Shown here in pieces: positions 56,236 to 64,000 of a stretch of 64,000 nt of DNA. The translations under genes were made by a program, and so were the position numbers. This DNA is from Hydractinia symbiolongicarpus (taxonomy: Eukaryota; Cnidaria; Hydrozoa; Anthoathecata; Hydractiniidae). Position 1 is the stretch's first letter, and the number at the start of each line of letters is the position of its first letter. Under the pieces are notes generated by a model, which saw nothing but the letters and a program-made list of their open reading frames with translations, was not told the origin of the DNA and searched no databases. The DNA lies in assembly GCF_029227915.1 (NCBI RefSeq), contig NC_079885.1, positions 19,789,001-19,853,000 of the forward strand. The letters run 5' to 3'.

Positions 56236-56430
56236 ATGAAACTTACTGAAGTTTCCCTATTTAAAAGTTGGCTTATTTACTTTCATTTATTTTTAATAGC
56301 ACATCTGATGATGCCAGTAAACATGGCTACAAGAGTAACACTATCGTTGCTCTTACAAATAACGTGACATTAGGAATAAGAGGCAGTGATAGCACTCTCT
56401 GATTCTTCTGATAGACATATTTGTTCATCG

Positions 56431-56503
56431 CTTCCCCGTTTGGGCTTGAACCACCAACCTTTCCGTTAACAGCCGAACGCATTACCAATTGCGGCACGGA
56501 GAC
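56431..56503 (-). pseudogene. tRNA-Asn-like, class P6 AA
   Basis: P6 AA. Confidence 0.7.
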
Positions 56504-56697
56504 ACGAAACATACTGAAATATCCCTATTTACTAGTTAGCTAATTCAATTTCAATGTTTTTAACACCACATCTGACTATGCAGGTAAACGTAGTTTCAAG
56601 ACTAAAACTGCTGTTGCTTTTACAATTATCGTGACATTAGGAATCATAAGCAGTTGTAGCACTATCTGTTTCATCTGATCGAAGTATTTGTTCATTG

Positions 56698-56753
<56 letters not shown>

Positions 56754-56771
56754 GAATTGCACCACGGAGAC
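56698..56771 (-). tRNA. tRNA-Asn (GUU), G18>C lineage
   Basis: G18>C, C11>U. Confidence 0.62.
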
Positions 56772-56966
56772 ATGAAACTTACTGAAGTTTCCCTATTTAC
56801 AAGTTGCCTCATTTACTTTCATTTATTTTCAATAGCACATCTGATGATGCCAGTAAACATGGCCTCAAGAGTAACACTACCGTTGCTCTTACAAATAACG
56901 TGACATTAGGAATAAGAGGCAGTGATAGCACTCTCTGATTCTTCTGATGGACATATTTGTTCATCG

Positions 56967-57040
56967 CCTCCCCCGGTGGGCTTGAACCACCAACCTTTCC
57001 GTTAACAGCCGAACGCGCTAACCAATTGCGGCACTAAGAC
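56967..57040 (-). pseudogene. tRNA-Asn-like, class P1
   Basis: As 51870. Confidence 0.7.
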
Positions 57041-57234
57041 ACGAAACACACTGAAGTATCCCTATTTACTAGTTAGCTAATTCAATTTCAATGTTTTTAA
57101 CACCACATCTGACTATGCAGGTAAACGTAGTTTCAAGACTAAAACTACCGTTGCTTTTACAATTATCGTGACATAGGGAATCATAAGCAGTGGTAGCACT
57201 AACTGTTTCATCTGATCGAAGTATTTGTTCATTG

Positions 57235-57308
57235 CGTCCCCGGGTGGTTTTGAACCACCAACCTTTCCGTTAACAGCCGAACGCGCTAACCAATTGCGGC
57301 ACGGAGAC
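57235..57308 (-). pseudogene. Chimeric tRNA-Asn monomer
   Basis: As 54016. Confidence 0.7.
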
Positions 57309-57503
57309 ACGAAACATACTGAAGTATCCCTTTTTTATTAGTTAGCTAATTCAATTTCAATGTTTTTAACACCACATCTGACTATGCAAGTAAACGTAGT
57401 TTCAAGACTAAAACTACCGTTGCTTTTACAACTATCGTGACATTAGGAATCTTAAGCAGTGGTAGCACTATCTGTTTCATCTGATCAAAGAATTTGTTCA
57501 TTG

Positions 57504-57560
<57 letters not shown>

Positions 57561-57577
57561 AATTGCGCCACGGAGAC
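57504..57577 (-). tRNA. tRNA-Asn (GUU), consensus
   Basis: Exact consensus copy. Confidence 0.93.
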
Positions 57578-57772
57578 ATGAAACTTACTGAAGTTTCCCT
57601 ATTTAAAAGTTGGCTTATTTACTTTCATTTATTTTTAATAGCACATCTGATGATGCCAGTAAACATGGCTACAAGAGTAACACTATCGTTGCTCTTACAA
57701 ATAACGTGACATTAGGAATAAGAGGCAGTGATAGCACTCTCTGATTCTTATGATGGACATATTTGTTCATCG

Positions 57773-57846
57773 CTTCCCCGTTTGGGCTTGAACCACCAAC
57801 CTTTCCGTTAACAGCCGAACGCGCTTACCAATTGCGGCACGGAGAC
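57773..57846 (-). pseudogene. tRNA-Asn-like, class P4 AA
   Basis: P4 AA, 5' GUCUCCG. Confidence 0.7.
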
Positions 57847-58039
57847 ACGAAACATACTGAAATATCCCTATTTACTAGTTAGCTAATTCATTTCAATGTT
57901 TTTAACACCACATCTGACTATGCAGGTAAACGTAGTTTCAAAACTAAAACTACCGTTGCCTTTACAATTATCGTGACATTAGGAATCATAAGCAGTTGTA
58001 GCACTATCTGTTTCATCTGATCGAAGTATTTGTTCATTG

Positions 58040-58113
58040 CGTCCCCGGGTGGGCTTGATCCACCAACCTTTCGGTTAACAGCCGAACGTGCTAACCAATT
58101 GCGCCACGGAGAC
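58040..58113 (-). pseudogene. tRNA-Asn, U54>A and G24>A
   Basis: U54>A lineage with an additional D-stem break. Confidence 0.62.
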
Positions 58114-58308
58114 ATGAAACTTACTGAAGTTTCCCTATATACCAGTTGGCTCATTTACTTTCATTTATTTTTAATAGCACATCTGATGATGCCAGTAAAC
58201 ATGGCTACAAGAGTAACACTACCGTTGCTGTTACAAATAACGTGACATTAGGAATAAGAGGCAGTGATAGCACTTTCTGATTCTTCTGATGGACATATTT
58301 GTTCATCG

Positions 58309-58382
58309 CTTCCCCGTTTGGGCTTGAACCACCAACCTTTCCGTTAACAGCCGAACGCGCTTACCAATTGCGGCACGGAGAC
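58309..58382 (-). pseudogene. tRNA-Asn-like, class P4 AA
   Basis: P4 AA. Confidence 0.7.
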
Positions 58383-58570
58383 ACGAATCATACTGAAATA
58401 TCCCTATTTACTAGTTAGCTAATTCAATTTCAATGTTTTTAACACCACATCTGACTATGCAGGTAAACGTAGTTTCAAGACTAAAACTACCGTTGCTTTT
58501 ACAATTATCGTGACATTAGGAATCATAAGCAGTTGTAGCACTATCTGTTTCATCTGATCAAAGTATTTGT

Positions 58571-58584
58571 TGCGGCACGGAGAC
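58571..58584 (-). pseudogene. Truncated tRNA-like fragment at a junction
   Basis: Only the first 14 nt of a diverged copy (GUCUCCGUGCCGCA) remain, fused directly to spacer-A sequence; two bases (TT) are shared at the joint. Confidence 0.8.
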
Positions 58585-58778
58585 ACGAAACATACTGAAG
58601 TATCCCTATTTATTAGTTAGCTAATTCAATTTCAATGTTTTTAACACCACATCTGACTATGCAGGTAAACGTAGTTTCAAGACTAAAACTACCGTTGCTT
58701 TTACAATTATCGTGACATTAGGAATCATAAGCAGTGGTAGCACTATCTGTTTCATCTGATCAAAGAATTTGTTCTTTG

Positions 58779-58835
<57 letters not shown>

Positions 58836-58852
58836 AATTGCGCCACGGAGTC
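58779..58852 (-). tRNA. tRNA-Asn (GUU), U2>A
   Basis: U2>A, duplicate of 50529. Confidence 0.74.
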
Positions 58853-59046
58853 ATGAATTTACTGAAGTTTCCCTATTTACAAGTTGGCTCATTAACTTTC
58901 ACTTATTTTTAATAGCACATCTGATGATGCCAGTAGACATGGCTACAAGTGTAACACTACCGTTGCTCTTACAGTTAACGTGACTTTAGGAATAAGAGGC
59001 AGTGATAGCACTCTCTGATTCTTCTGATGGACATATTTGTTCAACG

Positions 59047-59120
59047 CTTCCCTGGGTGGGTTGGAACCGCCAACCTTTTCGTTAACAGCCGAACGCGCTA
59101 ACCAATTGCGGCACGGAGAC
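59047..59120 (-). pseudogene. tRNA-Asn-like, class P1
   Basis: P1 with several T-arm changes not in its duplicate at 50797. Confidence 0.66.
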
Positions 59121-59314
59121 ACGAAACATACTAAAGTATCCCTACATACTAGTTACCTAATTCAATTTCAATGTTTTTAACACCACATCTGACTATGCAG
59201 GTAAACGTAGTTTCAAGACTAAAACTACCGTTGCTTTTACAATTATCGTGACATTAGGAATCATATGCAATGGTAGCACTATCTGTTTCATCTGGTCGAA
59301 GTATTTGATCATTG

Positions 59315-59388
59315 CGTCCCCGGGTGGGCTTGAACCAACAACCTTTCGGTTAGCAGCCGAACGCGCTAACCAATTGCGCCACGGAGAC
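59315..59388 (-). tRNA. tRNA-like, anticodon GCU
   Basis: Duplicate of 51065 with the same CUGCUAA loop and G50>U. Confidence 0.65.
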
Positions 59389-59583
59389 ATGAAACTTACT
59401 GAAGTTTCCCTATTTAAAAGTTGGCTTATTTACTTTCATTTATTTTTAATAGCACATCTGCTGATGCCAGTAAACATGGCTACAAGAGTAACACTACCGT
59501 TGCTCTTACAAATAACGTGACATTAGGAATAAGAGGCAGTGATAGCACTCTCTGATTCTTCTGATAGACATATTTGTTCATCG

Positions 59584-59656
59584 CTTCCCCGTTTGGGCTT
59601 GAACCACCAACCTTTCCGTTAACAGCCGAACGCATTACCAATTGCGGCACGGAGAC
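59584..59656 (-). pseudogene. tRNA-Asn-like, class P6 AA
   Basis: P6 AA. Confidence 0.7.
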
Positions 59657-59850
59657 ACGAAACATACTGAAATATCCCTATTTACTAGTTAGCTAATTCA
59701 ATTTCAATGTTTTTAACACCACATCTGACTATGCAGGTAAACGTAGTTTCAAGATTAAAACTACTGTTGATTTTACAATTATCGTGACATTAGGAATCAT
59801 AAGCAGTTGTAGCACTATCTGTTTCATCTGATCGAAGTATTTGTTCATTG

Positions 59851-59906
<56 letters not shown>

Positions 59907-59924
59907 GAATTGCACCACGGAGAC
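59851..59924 (-). tRNA. tRNA-Asn (GUU), G18>C lineage
   Basis: G18>C, C11>U. Confidence 0.62.
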
Positions 59925-60119
59925 ATGAAACTTACTGAAGTTTCCCTATTTACAAGTTGCCTCATTTACTTTCATTTATTTTCAATAGCACATCTGATGA
60001 TGCCAGTAAACATGGCTACAAGAGTAACACTACCGTTGCTCTTACAAATAACGTGACATTAGGAATAAGAGGCAGTGATAGCACTCTCTGATTCTTCTGA
60101 TGGACATATTTGTTCATCG

Positions 60120-60193
60120 CCTCCCCCGGTGGGCTTGAACCACCAACCTTTCCGTTAACAGCCGAACGCGCTAACCAATTGCGGCACTAAGAC
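60120..60193 (-). pseudogene. tRNA-Asn-like, class P1
   Basis: As 51870. Confidence 0.7.
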
Positions 60194-60387
60194 ACGAAAC
60201 ACACTGAAGTATCCCTACTTACTAGTTAGCTAATTCAATTTCAATGTTTTTAACACCACATCTGACTATGCAGGTAAACGTAGTTTCAAGACTAAAACTA
60301 CCGTTGCTTTTACAATTATCGTGACATAGGGAATCATAAGCAGTGGTAGCACTAACTGTTTCATCTGATCGAAGTATTTGTTCATTG

Positions 60388-60405
60388 CGTCCCCGGGTGG
60401 TTTTG
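60388..60405 (-). pseudogene. Truncated chimeric tRNA copy at breakpoint
   Basis: Only the 3' acceptor strand and part of the T arm of a 52138-type chimera remain before the array reverses. Confidence 0.75.
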
Positions 60406-60425
60406 GTGGTGTTATGGTGTTACAT
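60400..60425. other. Orientation-switch breakpoint
   Basis: A minus-strand chimeric tRNA copy beginning at 60388 breaks off after GGTGGTTTTG and passes into plus-strand spacer sequence (GTGTTACATTGAAATTG), which has lost four A's relative to other copies. The 10-15 bp between (GTGGTGTTAT region) are a short filler or overlap of unclear origin. Confidence 0.85.
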
Positions 60426-60475
60426 TGAAATTGAATTAGCTAACTAGTAAATAGGGATACTTCAGTATGTTTCGT

Positions 60476-60516
60476 GCCTTCGTGTCTCAATTTGTTGGCG
60501 CGTTCGGCTGTTAACG

Positions 60517-60547
<31 letters not shown>

Positions 60548-60549
60548 AG
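60476..60549 (+). pseudogene. tRNA-Asn-like, class P2
   Basis: First copy of the inverted arm; P2. Confidence 0.7.
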
Positions 60550-60744
60550 CGATGAACAAGTATGTCCATCAGAAAAATCAGAGAGTGCTATCACTGCCTC
60601 TTATTCCTAATGTCACGTTATTTGTAAAAGCAACGGTAGTGTTACTCTTGTAGCCATGTTTACTGGCATCATCAGATGTTCTATTAAAAATAAATGAAAG
60701 TAAATGAGCCAACCTGTAAGTAGGGAAACTTCAGTAAGTTTCAT

Positions 60745-60763
60745 GTCTCCGTGGCGCAATTGA

Positions 60764-60818
<55 letters not shown>
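60745..60818 (+). tRNA. tRNA-Asn (GUU)
   Basis: G19>A in the D loop, affecting the contact with C56. Confidence 0.7.
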
Positions 60819-61012
60819 CAATGAACAAATACTTCGATCAGATGAAACAGTTAGTGCTACAACTGCTTATGATTCCTAATGTCACGATAATTGTAAAAGC
60901 AACGGCAGTTTTAGTCTTGAAACTACGTTTACCTGCATAGTCAGATATGGTGTTAAAAACATTGAAATTGAATTAGCTAACTAGTAAATAGGGATACTTC
61001 AGTATGTTTCGT

Positions 61013-61086
61013 GTCTCCGTGCCGCAATTGGTTAGCGCGTTCGCCTGTTAACTGAAAGGTTGGTGGTTCAAGCCCAAACGGGGAAG
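61013..61086 (+). pseudogene. tRNA-Asn-like, class P3 AA
   Basis: P3 with T-stem AA. Confidence 0.7.
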
Positions 61087-61281
61087 CGATGAACAAATAT
61101 GTCCATCAGAAGAATCAGAGAGTGCTATCACTGCCTCTTATTCCTAATGTCACGTTAACTGTAAAAGCAACGGTAGTGTTACTCTTGTAGCCATGTTTAC
61201 TGGCATCATCAGATGTTCTATTAAAAATAAATGAAAGTAAATGAGCCAACTTGTAAATAGGGAAACTTCAGTAAGGTTCAT

Positions 61282-61355
61282 GTCTCCGTGGCGCAATTGG
61301 TTAGCGCGTTCGGCTGTTAACCGAAATGTTGGTCGTTCAAGCCCACCCGGGGACG
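61282..61355 (+). pseudogene. tRNA-Asn, G45>U and G52>C
   Basis: Variable-loop change and one T-stem mismatch. Confidence 0.62.
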
Positions 61356-61549
61356 CAATGAACAAATACTTCCATCAGATGAAACAGATAGCGCTACCAC
61401 TGCTTATGATTCCTAATGACACGATAATTGTAAAAGCAACGGTAGTTTTAGTCTTGAAACTACGTTTACCTGCATAGTCAGATATGGTGTTAAAAACATT
61501 GAAATTGAATTAGCTAACTAGTAAATAGGGATACTTCAGTATGTTTCGT

Positions 61550-61590
61550 GCCTTCGTGTCTCAATTTGTTGGCGCGTTCGGCTGTTAACG

Positions 61591-61621
<31 letters not shown>

Positions 61622-61623
61622 AG
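61550..61623 (+). pseudogene. tRNA-Asn-like, class P2
   Basis: P2. Confidence 0.7.
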
Positions 61624-61818
61624 CGATGAACAAGTATGTCCATCAGAAGAATCAGAGAGTGCTATCACTGCCTCTTATTCCTAATGTCACGTTAACTGTA
61701 AGAGCAACGGTAGTGTTACTTTTGTAGCCATGTTTACTGGCATCATCAGATGTGCTATTAAAAATAAATGAAAGTAAATGAGCCAACTTGTAAATAGGGA
61801 AACTTCCGTAAGTTTCAT

Positions 61819-61842
61819 GTCTCCGTGGCGCAATTGGTTAGT

Positions 61843-61892
<50 letters not shown>
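61819..61892 (+). tRNA. tRNA-Asn (GUU)
   Basis: C23>U only, a wobble with G12. Confidence 0.86.
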
Positions 61893-62086
61893 CAATGAAC
61901 AAATACTTCGATCAGATGAAACAGATAGTGCTACAACTGCTTATGATTCCTAATGTCACGATAATTGTAAAAGCAACGGTAGTTTTAGTCTTGAAACTAC
62001 GTTTACTTGCATAGTCAGATGTGGTGTTAAAAACATTGAAATTGAATTAGCTAACTAGTAAATAGGAATATTTCAGTATGTTTTGT

Positions 62087-62160
62087 GTCTCCGTGCCGCA
62101 ATTGGTAAGCGCGTTCGGCTGTTAACGGAAAGGTTGGTGGTTCAAGCCCAAACGGGGAAG
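62087..62160 (+). pseudogene. tRNA-Asn-like, class P4 AA
   Basis: P4 AA. Confidence 0.7.
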
Positions 62161-62355
62161 CAATGAACAAGTATGTCCATTAGAAAAATCAGAGAGTGCT
62201 ATCACTGCCTCTTATTCCTAATGTCACGCTATTTGTAAGAGCAATGGTAGTGTTACTCTTGTAGCCATGTTTACTGGCATCATCAGATGTGCTATTAAAA
62301 ATAAATGAAAGTAAATGAGCCAACTTGTAAATAGGGAAACTTCAGTAAGTTTCAT

Positions 62356-62388
62356 GTCTCCGTGGCGCAATTGGTTAGCGAGTTCTGT

Positions 62389-62429
<41 letters not shown>
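62356..62429 (+). pseudogene. tRNA-Asn, C25>A, G30>U, C32>U
   Basis: D stem and anticodon stem each lose a pair. Confidence 0.62.
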
Positions 62430-62623
62430 CTATGAACAAATTCTTTGATCAGATGAAACAGATAGTGCTACCACTGCTTATGATTCCTAATGTCACGATA
62501 ATTGTAAAAGCAACGGTAGTTTTAGTCTTGAAACTACGTTTACCTGCATAGTCAGATATGGTGTTAAAAACATTGAAATTGAATTAGCTAACTAGTAAAT
62601 AGGGATACTTCAGTATGTTTTGT

Positions 62624-62664
62624 GTCTCCGTGCCGCAATTGGTTAGCGCGTTCGCCTGTTAACT

Positions 62665-62695
<31 letters not shown>

Positions 62696-62697
62696 AG
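62624..62697 (+). pseudogene. tRNA-Asn-like, class P3
   Basis: P3. Confidence 0.7.
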
Positions 62698-62892
62698 CGA
62701 TGAACAAATATGTCCATCAGAAGAATCAGAGAGTGCTATCACTGCCTCTTATTCCTAATGTCACGTTAACTGTAAAAGCAACGGTAGTGTTACTCTTGTA
62801 GCCATGTTTACTGGCATCATCAGATGTTCTATTAAAAATAAATGAAAGTAAATGAGCCAACTTGTAAATAGGGAAACTTCAGTAAGTTTCAT

Positions 62893-62909
62893 GTCTCCGT
62901 GGCGCAATT

Positions 62910-62954
<45 letters not shown>

Positions 62955-62965
62955 AACTTGGGACG
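62893..62965 (+). pseudogene. tRNA-Asn, 73 nt
   Basis: One base is missing and others changed across the 3' T stem and acceptor (CCAACUUGGGAC); 5' half is consensus. Confidence 0.65.
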
Positions 62966-63159
62966 CAATGAACAAATACTTCCATCAGATGAAACAGATA
63001 GCGCTACCACTGCTTATGATTCCTAATGACACGATAATTGTAAAAGCAACAGTAGTTTTAGTCTTGAAACTACGTTTACCTGCATAGTCAGATATGGTGT
63101 TAAAAACATTGAAATTGAATTAGCTAACTAGTAAATAGGGATACTTCAGTATGTTTCGT

Positions 63160-63200
63160 GCTTTCGTGTCTCAATTTGTTGGCGCGTTCGGCTGTTAACG

Positions 63201-63231
<31 letters not shown>

Positions 63232-63233
63232 AG
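63160..63233 (+). pseudogene. tRNA-Asn-like, class P2
   Basis: P2. Confidence 0.7.
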
Positions 63234-63428
63234 CGATGAACAAGTATGTCCATCAGAAAAATCAGAGAGTGCTATCACTGCCTCTTATTCCTAATGTCAC
63301 GTTAACTGTAAGAGCAACGGTAGTGTTACTGTTGTAGCCATGTTTACTGGCATCATCAGATGTGCTATTAGAAATAAATGAAAGTAAATGTGTCAACTTG
63401 TAAATAGGGAAACTTCAGTAAGTTTCAT

Positions 63429-63502
63429 GTCTCCGTGGCGCAATTGGTTAGCGCGTTCGGCTTTTAACCGAAAGGTTGGTGGATCAAGCCCACCCGGGGA
63501 CG
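63429..63502 (+). tRNA. tRNA-like, anticodon UUU
   Basis: Asn-type body with loop CUUUUAA: G34>U changes GUU to UUU, a lysine (AAA) anticodon. U54>A also alters box B. All stems still pair. Confidence 0.65.
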
Positions 63503-63696
63503 CAATGAACAAACACTTCGATCAGATGAAACAGTTAGTGCTACCACTGGTTATGATTCCCAATGTCACGATAATTGTAAAAGCAACGGTAGTTTTAGTC
63601 TTGAAACTACGTTTACCTGCATAGTCAGATGTGGTGTTAAAAACATTGAAATTGAATTAGCTAACTAGTAAATAGGGATACTTCAGTATGTTTCGT

Positions 63697-63737
63697 GTCT
63701 TAGTGCCGCAATTGGTTAGCGCGTTCGGCTGTTAACG

Positions 63738-63768
<31 letters not shown>

Positions 63769-63770
63769 AG
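63697..63770 (+). pseudogene. tRNA-Asn-like, class P1
   Basis: P1 with 5' GUCUUAG. Confidence 0.72.
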
Positions 63771-63965
63771 CGATGAACAAGTATGTCCATCAGAAAAATC
63801 AGAGAGTGCTATCACTGCCTCTTATTCTTAATGTCACGTTATCTGTAAGAGCAACGGTAGTGTTACTGTTGTAGCCATGTTTACTGGCATCATCAGATGT
63901 GCTATTAGAAATAAATGAAAGTAAATGTGTCAACTTGTAAATAGGGAAACTTCAGTAAGGTTCAT

Positions 63966-64000
63966 ATCTCCGTGGCGCAATTGGTTAGCGCGTTCGGCTT
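63966..64000 (+). tRNA. tRNA, intact-type, partial
   Basis: First 35 nt; G1>A. The window ends after U34, so this copy shares the G34>U anticodon change of the copy at 63429. Confidence 0.6.

Larger units (their letters stand above)
51601..57846 (-). repeat. Odd-numbered higher-order repeat with chimeric monomers
   Basis: Blocks start with chimeric monomers at 52138, 54016, 55893 and 57235 (steps 1,878, 1,877 and 1,342 bp, that is seven, seven and five monomers). Because the chimera fuses intact-type and diverged halves, blocks contain an odd number of monomers. Confidence 0.8.
1..60405 (-). repeat. Main tRNA-Asn tandem array, minus orientation
   Basis: A head-to-tail array of monomers of about 268 bp, each holding one 74-nt tRNA-Asn-like segment and about 195 bp of spacer. 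Intact-type and diverged monomers mostly alternate, giving a 536-537 bp dimer period. The alternation slips at 1841/2110 and 31750/32018 (two intact types in a row) and at 3453/3721 (two diverged types in a row). The left end is cut inside a diverged copy, so the array continues outside the window. Confidence 0.95.
58571..60405 (-). repeat. 1.83-kb segment duplicated from 50321-52155
   Basis: This segment matches 50321-52155 at a constant 8,250 bp shift, sharing the U2>A copy (50529/58779), the GCU-anticodon copy (51065/59315) and the chimera (52138/60388). Its left edge is a truncated tRNA fusion and its right edge is the orientation switch. Confidence 0.85.
60406..64000 (+). repeat. Inverted arm of the tRNA-Asn array
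   Basis: The same dimer repeat in the opposite orientation, with intact-type copies at 60745, 61282, 61819, 62356, 62893, 63429 and 63966 (steps of 536-537). The last copy is cut in its anticodon loop by the window end. Confidence 0.95.

Noticed and set aside
1-60405. CRISPR-like pattern of conserved segments separated by spacers
   Set aside because: The conserved segment is 74 nt, folds as tRNA, and the 195-bp spacers are themselves repeated and homologous rather than unique; the sequence is eukaryotic in type.
60388-60430. Mobile-element insertion at the inversion point
   Set aside because: Only 10-15 bp of unexplained sequence lie at the joint; there are no terminal repeats and no open frame.
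1-64000. Entamoeba-type tRNA array
   Set aside because: Those arrays carry AT-rich short tandem repeats between tRNA genes; here the spacers are complex, lack short tandem repeats and are homologous to each other. Not excluded by a database search, which I could not run.

Overview
The window contains no convincing protein-coding gene. It is one unbroken tandem array of tRNA-Asn-derived repeats, about 240 monomers of roughly 268 bp, running off both ends. The intact 74-nt copy has the eukaryotic cytosolic tRNA-Asn(GUU) form: acceptor GUCUCCG/CGGGGAC, D stem GCGC/GCGC, anticodon stem UUCGG/CCGAA, loop CUGUUAA, 5-nt variable loop, T arm GGUGG-UUCAAGC-CCACC, discriminator G, internal box A and box B, and no encoded CCA. 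From memory it differs from the vertebrate gene at about four positions, two of which are a compensated acceptor pair (C6-G67). This points to a eukaryote, most likely an animal; I cannot name the species.

The basic period is a dimer of about 537 bp: an intact-type tRNA, spacer A of about 193 bp, a diverged tRNA-Asn-like copy, and spacer B of about 195 bp. The two halves are homologous along their whole length, spacers included. From 1 to about 60,405 all copies are on the minus strand; from about 60,406 to the end they are on the plus strand, so the array turns head-to-head at a scarred breakpoint.

Intact-type copies: 24 match the 74-nt consensus exactly by my reading. The others fall into lineages with shared mutations (C56>G in box B, U33>C, C65>G, U54>A, G18>C, and a set called V1 = C64>U, A37>G, C11>A). 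Diverged copies are named here by class. P1: 5' part GUCUUCG or GUCUUAG with CCGC in the D stem and C40>G. P2: heavily altered 5' half (GCCUUCGUG...) with a box A I do not expect to work. P3: anticodon stem UUCGC/CUGAA. P4: like P1 but GGUAAGC in the D loop and usually 5' GUCUCCG. P5: 5' GUCUCCGUAGCGC with an altered D loop. P6: like P4 with 1 nt missing (73 nt). 'AA' marks C64>A plus C65>A in the T stem. Nearly every diverged copy keeps the box B region and the GUU anticodon but has one mismatch in each of the acceptor, D and anticodon stems.

Superimposed are larger duplications with periods of about 2,120, 2,148, 2,671, 3,754, 3,757 and 8,250 bp, plus chimeric monomers, as expected from repeated unequal exchange. 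A TAAATA element at -28 to -23 and an inverted repeat just upstream of the tRNA recur through the array. No T4 Pol III terminator lies close behind either tRNA type; the first T4 is about 91 nt downstream of the intact type. Spacers of about 195 bp separate all tRNA-like segments, so no stretch longer than 300 bp is empty. Minus-strand coordinates are given low to high; mutations are written in RNA sense with standard tRNA numbering (length 74 because of base 20a).
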